A stretch of DNA of 64,000 bases, taken from contig NC_067206.1 in NCBI RefSeq assembly GCF_026262505.1, forward strand, positions 9,668,268-9,732,267, read 5' to 3'. The position numbers and the translations under genes are program-made. A model generated the notes under the pieces. The model had not been told where the DNA came from. It saw nothing but the letters and a program-made list of their open reading frames with translations, and made no database searches. Below, one piece after another: positions 10,372 to 20,100 of this stretch (the stretch's first letter is position 1; every line of letters starts with the position of its first letter). Source of the DNA: Trichomonas vaginalis G3. Taxonomy: Eukaryota; Parabasalia; Trichomonadida; Trichomonadidae.

Positions 10372-11268
10372 TTATTTTGCTGGAACTTTTGAATCTATTA
10401 TTTCCTGTATTTGTTCTTGAAGTTGATTTTTAGCTGTTTCATTGTAATTAATAGACCTAATATATTCATTAATTGCATTCTTATAATCACCTGATTTCTC
10501 AAATTTTCTTTTATCTGATTCCTTAACTAAATCATAAGTTAAACCTCGTTGCTGATATAATGGTTTCTTAATTTAATCTTTGAATGCTTGAGATAAAGCA
10601 CCTGATGCAATTCTTGCTACTATAATTGGTTGGAATTGCTGTTTAAGTTCATCTTTAACATTTGCGAAAACTGGATCGAATAAAGCAACTTTAAAGAATT
10701 TCTTAGCTGAAATTTCAGGTCTAATATTTGCATATTGACCATCAAACTGGTTAGAATATCGTGGTAATCCATCCGGTCCCTCTTCAATAGCATTTAATTC
10801 TTCATTGAAATAAGAATATGGATTATAACGGTATGAATTAATTGGACCATTTTCACCTTCTCCAATGTATTGTTTAACAGCTTTTCCATTTTTATCAAAT
10901 TGCATAGGATAACGTTCATTATATGCTTTACGTTTAGGATAATCAGTTATAGTTAATTTATAACCATTTATGACTTTAATATTACCTTGACCATCAGTAA
11001 TGAAAACTTCATTTATACCATCAGGTTTTCCATTTGGACCCGTAATGTCTGCTTCGTGCTTCCCAATTTGGACCTTGACGTTTGGCATATGCTTGAGCTT
11101 CTGGTAATGTTAAAACGTTTCTCATTTGTTTAACATCTTTTTGAAGACCAGCAACAATATGAACTAATTCTTTCATTCCATCAGGAACTTTCATAGTTCT
11201 ATTATATGCACCCTTTTTGTTTGTCCTTGTTTTAATGGAACCTGTAGAAGATTTGCCATTTCTGTCAT
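10372..11268 (-). pseudogene. Unknown Polinton virion-like gene between ATPase and fibre side (copy A)
   Basis: A minus-strand region of about 300 codons. The central 171 codons are open (10573-11088) and include Gly/Asp-rich beta-hairpin-like text ([19 protein letters not shown]) and a Tyr/Asn-rich segment (SYRYNPYSYFNEEL). The N-terminal part reads as a helical segment and the C-terminal part as a Gln/Lys-rich helix. No named family recognised. Conserved in copy B (36270-37290). Placed next to the packaging ATPase and capsid genes, so a minor virion protein is likely but unproven. About two breaks. Confidence 0.5.
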
Positions 11269-11308
11269 GTTTAATTATAAATAAAAAATAAAAATTAATT
11301 ATAAAAAG

Positions 11309-12136
11309 TTAATCAAATTTAACACTTCCTTTATTTAAATCAACTATTATTTTTCCATGTTCACCTAATTGCTGATATTGTGTGTAAAGTTCATTAATGC
11401 TCATTGGTAAATTCACTTGATAAAGCATAACGTTCAACTGTTGACGACTAAACCCACTGAAAATGAAAAGTGTTGATAGATTTGATTTAATGTTTGTGCT
11501 TAATGCTTTGAAATATTGAACAGCCATAAAGAATGAACACTGAATGTGTCGACATTGAGTTAATAACTGATTAAAATATGATTTCTCATTTGTTATTAGT
11601 TTTGATTTCACTGCATCATCTAGAAAAATGAGTGAATGCAAAAATTCTCTATCAAAATTTGAAATAGAAAGTGTTTCAAATAATTCATCCCGTTGTTTAT
11701 CAATAATTTTATCCTCTAATCCTTGCTTCTTGATTGTATTATATAATTCTTTATACATTAAAAAGTTTTTTAAATAATCTTCTGCTTCTTCTTGTGATAA
11801 ATAAATAATTGGAATTTTGATTAAATGCTTTAAAGATTCAAATGTATCATCTGAAGGTGAACCTGAACGGTTGATATAAATTAACACATGTGAATAGGGG
11901 GAAGTGTTAGCAATAATGATAATTTGTTTTAATATCGTTAATGTTTTACCTTTATTTTGTTTACCAATTGCTGCAGTGATTGAATTTAAGTAACATTCAG
12001 AATATGGAATTTTCATTAATTTTTCCTTAGATAGAGCATTTCTATTATCACTCAATGCTTCATTAATCATATCATCTACGTATGTATTATATACTCCCGC
12101 TAATTCTTCATAAGGAGTGTATGAATTTAAATCCAT
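11309..12136 (-). CDS. Polinton packaging ATPase (FtsK/HerA, A32-like), copy A
   Basis: An open frame of 275 residues. A P-loop-like GKQNKGKTLTILKQ lies near residues 58-70, a hydrophobic strand ending in acidic residues (LIFLDDAV) fits Walker B at about residue 170, and a QCRHIQCSFFMAVQY sensor-like strand follows. The order and size match the A32-type genome-packaging ATPases of Polintons and poxvirus-like viruses, which pump DNA into the capsid. It lies 24 bp downstream of the capsid gene on the same strand, the usual clustering of packaging and capsid genes. The start is the ATG of MDLNSYTPYEEL after a TTTATTTTTGA block. A relic copy is at 35338-36230 in B. Confidence 0.85.
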   Translation of the reverse strand: MDLNSYTPYEELAGVYNTYVDDMINEALSDNRNALSKEKLMKIPYSECYLNSITAAIGKQNKGKTLTILKQIIIIANTSPYSHVLIYINRSGSPSDDTFESLKHLIKIPIIYLSQEEAEDYLKNFLMYKELYNTIKKQGLEDKIIDKQRDELFETLSISNFDREFLHSLIFLDDAVKSKLITNEKSYFNQLLTQCRHIQCSFFMAVQYFKALSTNIKSNLSTLFIFSGFSRQQLNVMLYQVNLPMSINELYTQYQQLGEHGKIIVDLNKGSVKFD

Positions 12137-12160
12137 TTAATCAAAAATAAATTTATAATT

Positions 12161-13801
12161 TTAAACATTTCTATTCATCAATATTTCATCATATGAACTT
12201 CTATACTGTGGTGGTGTACCTGTTGGATGATATTTCAAACCTTCATCCGGTGTCCATGTCCAATATGTAGTCCTAGTAAACCAAACCTGAGGAGGATTTG
12301 TCACCTTTGAACAGTAAGTGTCATTTTCACCCTGAATGATTGGATAAGCTTTCACTTGTACTGTAACTTGTGAGTTGAAAGTTTCTAATCCATCAAAGAA
12401 TATACCCGCTCCATCACGTTGAACTGGAATAGTGCATAAGAATGAAGTTTGGTCTTTCCATGTTCTAGCTAATGGCGTGCCATCATCTGCATTCAGTGGT
12501 CTAGTTAATGAGTCCTCGTATTCTTCCGTGCATTCATTCACTCCATCTAAATCAGAAGCTTGAAGCATACGTGTAAAGAATATGTCACCCACTGTGGTCA
12601 TCGCTTGATCGGGGAAGTTTCTGGAATCTATAGTGACCTGAAGACCTCGAAGCATTGGATTTTCTAAAACCGTTCTTTGCATTGCATTCTTCGGAAATGT
12701 TAACACAACATCTGTAACATTATGAAGAGCGTATGAGAAATCTGAGCTAATACCTTCAGGAGTGATGCAACCTCCATTTAGTGAACGAACGTCAATATGT
12801 TGAGCTGGAATCATGAATGGATCTTCCTTACTGAATAAACGTGGTATTGCTTTAACTGATTCTTCAATTAAACCGTATCCTGGTGTAATGCATTTATCCT
12901 CTAAAACTTCCATCTTTGTGCATGAAATAATAACGTTATCAACTGTTGCGTCAGCAGATGTAGCGGCTAAGCTTGTAATTAATTTGGCAGGAAGTCCGAT
13001 TTGTTGGAATTTGCGATCATATTTATAAACATGATTCATAATCTTTTCATAATTTTCATCAGTTATCTTTTCATAAACGTAATTTTGTAAATCAGCAACT
13101 CTTAACGGGTCAACCTGACAAAATACTAAAGTATCCCTGAAAACATAATATTTAAGAATGATTTCACCAAATGATTTAGGATAATCATCGAACGCCTGAA
13201 ATGCTAACAAATCATTTACCGGAATAATCATATCAAAAGTGATATCAACTTCTTCATTTGCTTTCTTGAAAACTTCTGAAGGGTCAATATATTTACCACA
13301 TACTGAGTTATCATATTTTTGAACATTATTATATAACGAATGAACAAACTTTTTAACTTTCCTTTCTGATTTTGGTTTATATGTTGCAAATGCGAAAGAT
13401 TCACGGGCGCAATCCATCTGAAGATAACCGGCATCACCTCTTTCGGTTTCTACTTCTAATTGTTTAAAGCTTTGATTTGATGATTTGTAACCAACGAATA
13501 AACGCATGCATTTAAAAGCGGCATCACATGTGAAAGCTTTATTTGAAACTAGAGTTGCTTTAACTTTGCGTTTAATATATGTGTCACCTAATTGGTTCAC
13601 ATCATGAGCCGGATTTGTAATTCTTAAATGAGTTTGTTTATCATCAAAATATGGAGCATCAGAGTCATAGCATGAACTTTCACGTTCTCTATAATATCTT
13701 CTACCGTCATTCTTTGCGAATATTTCATTTATCTTTTCGAATGAATGAAACACATTTCCATTAATCGGTTTAGTGTTTGGCACTAAATAGTTAGTCGTCA
13801 T
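12161..13801 (-). CDS. Polinton major capsid protein (double-jelly-roll type), copy A
   Basis: An open frame of 546 residues, the longest structural ORF of the element, lying directly upstream of the packaging ATPase. Length, position and beta-strand-rich texture with conserved Pro/Trp/Tyr-rich C-terminal text (NPPQVWFTRTTYWTW) fit the double-jelly-roll major capsid protein of Polintons. No catalytic motif is expected. The C-terminal third is recognisable again in copy B right after the assembly gap. Identification rests on gene order and fold-like texture, not on a search, so a profile comparison would be the test. The frame looks whole. Confidence 0.75.
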   Translation of the reverse strand: MTTNYLVPNTKPINGNVFHSFEKINEIFAKNDGRRYYRERESSCYDSDAPYFDDKQTHLRITNPAHDVNQLGDTYIKRKVKATLVSNKAFTCDAAFKCMRLFVGYKSSNQSFKQLEVETERGDAGYLQMDCARESFAFATYKPKSERKVKKFVHSLYNNVQKYDNSVCGKYIDPSEVFKKANEEVDITFDMIIPVNDLLAFQAFDDYPKSFGEIILKYYVFRDTLVFCQVDPLRVADLQNYVYEKITDENYEKIMNHVYKYDRKFQQIGLPAKLITSLAATSADATVDNVIISCTKMEVLEDKCITPGYGLIEESVKAIPRLFSKEDPFMIPAQHIDVRSLNGGCITPEGISSDFSYALHNVTDVVLTFPKNAMQRTVLENPMLRGLQVTIDSRNFPDQAMTTVGDIFFTRMLQASDLDGVNECTEEYEDSLTRPLNADDGTPLARTWKDQTSFLCTIPVQRDGAGIFFDGLETFNSQVTVQVKAYPIIQGENDTYCSKVTNPPQVWFTRTTYWTWTPDEGLKYHPTGTPPQYRSSYDEILMNRNV

Positions 13802-13870
13802 TTATTATTAAATAAAAAATCAAAATTAAAAGATGAAAATGAATTTTTAATTTTAATGAAATAATCAACT

Positions 13871-14086
13871 ATGGCTGCAGGTATATTTAAGAAACTGTGG
13901 GATAAAGTAAAAAGAGGAGCGCATAAAGTTTGGGAAACATTGAAGAAGGGAGCAAATTGGATATTTAAGAATAAAGAAGCAATTAGTGACGTTGCTGAAT
14001 CAATAACACCAAAAGCTGCCCCAATAAGAGAAATATTAAATAAAGGAGAAAAAGTTTATCAAAGACTACAACCGATACTAAGATAA
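13871..14086 (+). CDS. Small basic amphipathic Polinton protein (copy A)
   Basis: An ORF of 71 residues starting MAAGIFKKLWDKVKRGAHKV, divergent from the capsid gene with about 70 bp between starts. The N-terminal 40 residues form a strongly amphipathic cationic helix with Trp residues. Such helices occur in capsid-internal membrane-lytic proteins (adenovirus protein VI and similar), so a cement or membrane-penetration role is a reasonable guess. The MAAG(I/F)FKKL start is shared with the gene facing it at 14111-14347, suggesting a duplicated module. Confidence 0.55.
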   Translation: MAAGIFKKLWDKVKRGAHKVWETLKKGANWIFKNKEAISDVAESITPKAAPIREILNKGEKVYQRLQPILR

Positions 14087-14110
14087 AAATAATATTTATT
14101 TATTTTTCCA

Positions 14111-14347
14111 CTATCTACCTCTTATTTTATTAAGTATTCCTTCAGCAATTCCACCAACTGCGTTACCTGCTTGTGCTCCCATTGCCGGATTACCTGCTTT
14201 AGTACCTAATACTCCACCTATGATAGTTCCCGCCGTTTTCGCTACTGGTGCCAAAAAGTTTGCAACGGGTTTAATAATCTTTTTATAAACCCAACCCGCA
14301 GCTTTCTTAATTCCATCCTATAATTTTTTAAAGAATCCTGCCGCCAT
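14111..14347 (-). pseudogene. Small Gly/Ala-rich Polinton protein region (copy A)
   Basis: A minus-strand region beginning MAAGFFKKL, the same opening as the neighbour at 13871, followed by a Gly/Ala-rich hydrophobic stretch (TIIGGVLGTKAG, GNAVGGIAEG) that could span or disturb a membrane. It converges with 13871-14086, 24 bp between stops. Too short and degraded for a firm function; similar Gly-rich hydrophobic small proteins are common among virion proteins of this class. Looks broken, about one break. Confidence 0.45.
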
Positions 14348-14413
14348 TTCTGATTTAATATTAATTAAAAAATATATTTCATCACTTATATTCTAATTTT
14401 TATTTAATGATAA

Positions 14414-14782
14414 ATGAAACCGATTTTAAAAATAAATGAAACAGAGGAGGAAGAAATAAATGAAAGTGAAAATGTTCAACAAAAAATAAACGTTGTTAAA
14501 CCAATTACTGAAATAAAAATTTTTTCATCTGTTGAAGAATTTAATGACTATTATGCTAATAATAAAAAATTATTTGAAGAATTGACAACGTGTAAATTGA
14601 ATAAAATGTTTAAAGTTGATGGATTCAAAATTTCAAAAATAAAAGGGGTGGTTAGTTTGAAATCTATTCCTCAATCAAGAATCACCTCATTAATGAAAAT
14701 TGATGATTTAACAAAAAGAATAGAAGAGATTGAAGAAAGAATGAATCAAATAATTGATTTCATAAATTCAAATAATCATTAA
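14414..14782 (+). CDS. Unknown coiled-coil Polinton protein (copy A)
   Basis: An ORF of 122 residues, acidic at the N-terminus (ETEEEEINESE) and ending in a heptad-like segment (IDDLTKRIEEIEERMNQIIDFI) likely to form a coiled coil. The last sizeable gene before the right terminal repeat. The start follows a TTTTTATTTAATGATAA block like other genes of the element. Function unknown. Its counterpart in B would lie beyond the assembly gap. Confidence 0.5.
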   Translation: MKPILKINETEEEEINESENVQQKINVVKPITEIKIFSSVEEFNDYYANNKKLFEELTTCKLNKMFKVDGFKISKIKGVVSLKSIPQSRITSLMKIDDLTKRIEEIEERMNQIIDFINSNNH

Positions 14783-14859
14783 TTTCTTAAAGTTCAATGT
14801 TGAACTCATCAAATTCTTTTTAAAGTTTATTTTTTTATTTCATTATGGTAGTGAATCTT

Positions 14860-14982
14860 TTATTCATGAAAATAATTATTTCTAATTTCTTTTACTCGTT
14901 TATGAGGTCTTTGATTATGACTCCATTGATTCCATTCAGGATTTAAATAATGTTTAATTAATCGCGGAATATCTGACATCAT
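14860..14982 (-). CDS. Tiny basic ORF near the Polinton A right end
   Basis: Forty codons starting MMSDIPRLIKHYLNPEWNQW and ending in a basic stretch (HNQRPHKRVKEIRNNYF). It lies between the coiled-coil gene and the terminal repeat. Composition is protein-like (Trp, Pro, Arg), unlike the flanking AT-rich DNA. No other copy is in this window, so it is only a candidate gene. Confidence 0.3.
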   Translation of the reverse strand: MMSDIPRLIKHYLNPEWNQWSHNQRPHKRVKEIRNNYFHE

Positions 14983-15059
14983 CTATATATAGCTTCTTTT
15001 ATAAAAGATGAAATAAATTATTTTAAAATTAATGTTAATTTTTTAATGTGTTTATGTTT

Positions 15060-15251
15060 GGGCTGAGTGTAAATGTCTTACAATTTTGAAAATTTTTTAA
15101 ATCTTGATTTATTCAAAAACGTAAGAATAAAAACCGTAAGAATCATACATTTTTTACTTCATATGTTAAAAAAAATGATATAAAATCGCTCGATATTGTA
15201 TGAATTCTTACGTTTACAAAAAAAGTCACACAACCCGTCATATCTACTACT
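15060..15251. repeat. Terminal inverted repeat of Polinton A (capsid-side end)
   Basis: From GGGCTGAGTGTAAATGTC to ATCTACTACT this 192-bp block recurs at 52252-52443, the PolB-side end of copy B. One family's opposite ends carrying the same sequence shows it is the terminal repeat. About 95% identical by eye. The outer end reads AGTAGTA inward. It holds internal inverted motifs (GTAAGAATCATACA and TGTATGAATTCTTAC). Confidence 0.9.
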
Positions 15252-15711
15252 ATGAATAGCGGAAACTTCTGAATGGGAAGAATTTGTCAAAGTAATTTTC
15301 AGCAACAGGAAACTCCAAAAATAAACTTTTTAAGGAATAGAATTTTATCAAGAAAATTTCATAAAAAATAGATTAAATGAGTTTGAAATCAATATACACA
15401 CGCATAAACTATTGTTCCACTATGCAATTATGAAATCATTTTTTATCATATTTCAATGGAATTTTTATTTGAGATATGAGGATGAATACTGTTTTTTTTA
15501 TTTCACATATCAAGGCATACAATTAGTCGAAAGTTCCTTCTTTTTATAGTAAGTGTTAAAGAGAATTTACTTTCAATGGTTAGTAAAAATTCCACGAAAA
15601 ATTTTTGCTCACAAAAAGAATTTTCCATGGAAAAAAGTTTTAGTAAGTATAACAAATGTAAAAAGGTTTTAATACAAAATTTAGACAATATATTGAAGGA
15701 TAAAACATTGA
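15252..15711. other. Non-coding host DNA right of Polinton A
   Basis: AT-rich sequence with no convincing ORF. The 6 bp just outside the element (ATGAAT) would be one copy of its target duplication, but the partner end is outside the window. Nothing else recognised. Confidence 0.5.
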
Positions 15712-16221
15712 TCATTCATTTGAAGAATAAATTTTCTGAAAATCGAAATTTTTCGGTTTCATGAAATGTTTGAATAATTTAATGTTATCATCAAAGTACT
15801 TAAATGCGGCTTTTTTGCTTTTCTTTGTTTCTCTGATTTTGATTCTTTCTCCACGCTGGTATTTTGGATCATTTGGATGAGTGTCATAATAATCTTCCAT
15901 AATATTGATTAGAGCTTTGTATATATACTGATGTGGTTCTCCATTTTTAAATCTCTGCAGATAAAGGGGATAAGATATAGATGTTTCCAAATCGAATGTA
16001 CCAACCTGCTTTTTCTCTCTTTCGAGATCTGGATTCTTGCTTTTAACCATTTTCTTAATAAGCTTGTTCATATCTGAATCTAATTCTTGTTTTGTAATTA
16101 TGAAGAGAATTTGTGACAATTCTGCAAGAATTGTAGCTCCTTCTTTATTATCGTCTATCAGCCTGTTTTCCAATTCCTGTGAAAGCTTATATAATTGTGG
16201 CGCTTGTTCAACGGAATCCAT
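15712..16221 (-). CDS. Host protein of unknown function, 169 residues
   Basis: Start chosen at MDSVEQAPQLYKL rather than 12 codons upstream, because a trichomonad-type initiator TCATTTTTATTT lies immediately before this ATG. The protein is soluble, helical and charged, with a basic C-terminal half (RGERIKIRETKKSKKAAFKYF). No signal peptide or membrane span. Not recognised as a known family. It lies alone between the Polinton end and the leucyl-tRNA synthetase gene. Normal codon texture and a good initiator make it a real gene. Confidence 0.65.
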   Translation of the reverse strand: MDSVEQAPQLYKLSQELENRLIDDNKEGATILAELSQILFIITKQELDSDMNKLIKKMVKSKNPDLEREKKQVGTFDLETSISYPLYLQRFKNGEPHQYIYKALINIMEDYYDTHPNDPKYQRGERIKIRETKKSKKAAFKYFDDNIKLFKHFMKPKNFDFQKIYSSNE

Positions 16222-17113
16222 AAATAAAAATGAAATTTGAATGGAAATTTTTTTCAATTGAATCCATATTTGCCATCAAATTGAAAAATATGTGTAATTA
16301 TTTTTCTCTTAGTTTTAATCAATAAAACAATTTGAGATTGCATTCAATTTTTTTCCCCAAAATGTTCTTTTTTTTTTTTTGAAAATCTTTTCACTCAAAA
16401 ATGTAGATTACTGTAATAGTATTCGAAGAAATGCAGGCTCTAATTTATAACATATTAATTATTGAATTGGAATTAAATTATACAATATTTCTAGAATAGC
16501 ATTTTGATCTATTTTCATTAAATTTCTATGGTCCGAGTCTGATTAAATGCATTCATAATTTTATTTCAAAATTCATATCAATATTATTAACAAAATATCG
16601 AATTATTATATCGAGAAGTAGATTAATTTAACATATCTGATTTCCCGATAATAAATTGATGAAAAATAAAATTCTTGAAATTTATTTTGTTCACTAACAT
16701 CTGTGAGCATGGAAAATAACTTAAAATGATCTAATGAAAGTTTAGTTCCTGATAAAAGATTATGAAATAGCATCAGTAAATCAATTAAAAAAAAAAATTC
16801 AATTCTCACTCGATTTTGACAAAATTTTTATAATGATTTACTATAAATCAAATATTTTAATGAATTGTGCCATAAGTTTCTGATTTATTTTATTCTGTAA
16901 AAAAAACAATTTTTCTGACATCAAAAATTCAATTATTTCAAATAAAAATTCCACGAGATTAATTTTATACAAATCACCATATTAAGCATTTCTAACTGTT
17001 CAAAAAATTGAAAGGAATTCAATTTTTAAAAAAACCGTAAAACTTGGAAAATCTGTCAAAATATTTTATGGGAAAATAGAATAAGGTTAAGAAAAAGCAA
17101 AGAAAAAAATTTT
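16222..17113. other. AT-rich intergenic region
   Basis: About 0.9 kb with poly-A/T runs and no supported gene. The one frame over 60 codons is low-complexity and has no initiator. It holds the 5' region of the unknown protein and the 3' region of leucyl-tRNA synthetase. Confidence 0.6.
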
Positions 17114-20100
17114 TTATTGAACGAGAATTACATTAGCAGTTGGGATGTAAACCTGAGCCTGTTCAACAATTGTCTTATCCCAAAGATCTCCTTCTGGAAC
17201 AGAATCGTAGAACTCGAGGTTTGTAATTCCCTGAGCTGACAACTGCTTTGTGAACCAAGACTTGTTGTTGTTGCACAACTCAACTTGGTTGATTTCTGGT
17301 TTGTCAGCGAGTAAGAATGGGCCGAACTCCGGAACAGCTTCCTTGTAGAAGTTGAGGAAAGCCATGTATTCCTTCTTGTTTGCCTTAGAGAGAACTTCAT
17401 CAGCTTGGATTTCCTTCATAACTGTCTGGTCATCGAACTGGTTGTTCTTCTGATCCCAGTGCTTTCTCAAGATTGCGAGAACGTGTAATTGAACTTCTGT
17501 GAAATCATTCTTGATGAAGACAGCAGCAGTGTTCAACTGCTTTCCTTTCTTGATTCTGAAACCGATTGTCTTGTATGTCTTCTGCAAGAATCTTTCCTCG
17601 AAGAACAATCTTCCATCGTATGACCATGATGATGGGAATGGCTCCAAAACAATTGACTTCTCATGGCCCAACAACTTTGTCCAGCAGTAGTCAGTGAACT
17701 GTGGAGCGATTGGTGTCAACAACAACAATGAATAGTTGATGTACTTCTCTCTAAGAATTGAAGAGATCGGGACACCTTCCAATGATGAGTTGTAGTCGGA
17801 CCAAGCGTTCTGGAGATCGAAGAAACAAGCCTTGAGAGCATCCTTGTAAGCCATCTTTGCGTAAGCGTTGTCTGTGTCTGTGATGATCTTTGCAAGCTTA
17901 GCGTCGAAGAGCTTATCGAAGAAGTTCTCGATTTCATTTCTTGATTCCTGTGGTGGGAACTTGATGACGTTGATCAAGTTGAACAATCTTGCCATTGCTC
18001 CTTTAGCTGTGATATCTGTGAAGTTTGCATCAGCAGAGCCATCACCAGCATCAGCCAAAGCGATTCTTGTTGCTGAGACAGAGTATTTCTCGATAGACTC
18101 AACAACAGTTAAGAAGTTGCCTTCGGACTTTGACATCTTCTTGTTGTTCAAGTTCAAGAAACCATTAGCTCTGACAGCGAGTGGATAATACTTTGGATCG
18201 AAGACAGCTGCGTGGTTGTAGAGCCACATTGTGAGGTGGTTTGTGACTAAGTCCTTTCCGGAAACTCTGCATGAGCATGGGTAGAAGAACTCGAACTCGC
18301 GCTTGCACTTCTTGAGTAAGTCTTCTGGAATTGTTGTTGGCATTGGTCCATCTCTGAAGACATAGTTGAAGAAGTCGTCGTTGACTAATTCTGGTTTAAT
18401 GCCGCAGATTCCTGGTTTGGAGCCTTCTAAGTCACCTTGCAACAAGTGTGAAATTGTGTAGAAAGCAGTGTAGATTGTTGAGTCAGAAAGAGAGTCAATG
18501 AGATACTGCTCATCGAATGGGAGACGTGTGCCAAGACCGTATTGACGAGAGCATGCCCAGGCGGAGAGCCAGTCGAAGCAGGCTTTGAATTTCTCGCGGA
18601 TTTCTGGATGGTAGCACTCCATTGTTGCGAAATGGTCGACAACTTGCTGCTTCCACTCTGGTGTGCCGTAGAGAAGGTACCACTGGTCCATCAAACAGAC
18701 AACACACTCAGCGCCGGTTCTGGCAATGACTGTTGTGTCTGGTTCGTAGTAGTCGATGGCTGATCCTTCGGCAATCATCTGCTTCTTGGCAAGTTCCTTG
18801 GCCTCTTTGACTGGCTTGCCTTCGAATGGGCCGTAGATCATTGTACCGTTGTTGAAACCATCCATGTAAGCGCGATGCTTGGCTTCTTCGAGCTTTTCTG
18901 CCTTTGTAGCCTTCTTGAATGCTGGATCTGCATCGACTTCCTTGATTGTGGCTTCAGCTGCGAAGTCGCCGTATTTAGGAGAGTTGATGATCTTGACAAT
19001 TTCGAAATTGAACCAATCTAAGTTGATTCCGTACTTTTCGCGCATTGGTTTGTTCTTCTTGAGATCGAGAATGCCTTGAAGATCTGCTGGGGCATCAGAT
19101 GCAACGCATGTAACAATTCCTGTGCCCTTTGTCATCAAAATTCCTTCTAATGGGAAACCGCGGATTGCGCCCTTGATGGATGGTGTTGTACATTCGGCAC
19201 CAAAGAGCTTGTTGGACTCGAGTTCGAAGATTGGGTCTGCTTTCTCGACATATTCCTGGGCAATGAGATTCTGGACACAGCGAGTGCCAGCAACGTAGTA
19301 TTCGTTAAGGTTCTTGGCCTTGACGACGTCGTATGTCTCTCCTGGCTTAACCCAGTAGTTTGTCTGTCCGATCATTGTTTCTGGACGTAATGTAGCGGCA
19401 AGAAGGAAGACCTTAGCATCGCCGCATTGTGAGAAGCGCTCATCGACCTTGACTGGGTCAACAAGCTGCATCTTGATGAGTGTATAGTTTGTTGGTTGGA
19501 CACCTTCGCCAGATGAGCGATCGTGGTCCATGCATGGCTGATCGTTGGATGGATCGCAAATTGTTGGTCTCTTATCTTTGACTACGTAGCCTTTCTCCTT
19601 GAGAATTCTGAATTGCCACTTGACAAAAGCGTCGAAGTAAGGATTGACGTCTGTTGTGATGAAGGAACGGCGCCAGTCGACAGCAGCACCGAACTGCTTC
19701 ATATCCTTAACACCATATGGTGGGAAGTAGTGGAGCCATTTTAGTGGATCGACAAACTCTGGGATTTCGTTCTCTGGAACACCGATGTGCTTCATGATTT
19801 CGACTTGTGAGGCATTCTTTTCTGTCTTCGATGCCATCTTGGACTTGAGAGCCTTTGATGAATCTGCTGCCTTGATTGCGTGGCCTGTTTCGAGTTCACG
19901 CTTGAGCTTATCAGCGGAAGCCTTGATTGGCATACCTGTGCAGTGGAAAGCAAATGGGAAGAGAGCCTTCTTTCCCTTCATTCTCTGATAGCGAACAGCG
20001 AATTCAGCCTTGGAGATGGTGAAAAGGTGGCCAAGGTGAAGACGACCGTTCATGTATGGGAATGGGAATGTAATCATGTAGTGATCTTCGTTGCTGCCTG

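Larger units (their letters stand above)
1..15251 (+). mobile_element. Polinton (Maverick) copy A, right part
   Basis: A Polinton whose left end lies before the window. Reading left to right it holds the PolB tail, integrase, a small ORF, a primase-helicase cassette between inverted minisatellite arrays, a phage-like fibre, several virion-like genes, packaging ATPase, major capsid protein, small amphipathic proteins and a terminal repeat ending at 15251. The outermost bases read AGTAGTA inward, fitting the AG start usual for Polinton termini. Its terminal repeat matches that of copy B to about 95% by eye, so the family is young. Capsid, ATPase and fibre genes are open; several other genes are broken, with roughly ten breaks over the visible part, and a DNA transposon has inserted in the integrase. 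Confidence 0.9.

Noticed and set aside
4394-15251. An adenovirus-type maturation protease expected in a Polinton
   Set aside because: No frame shows a convincing His/Asp/Cys set; it may be in the part outside the window or absent, so it is not called.
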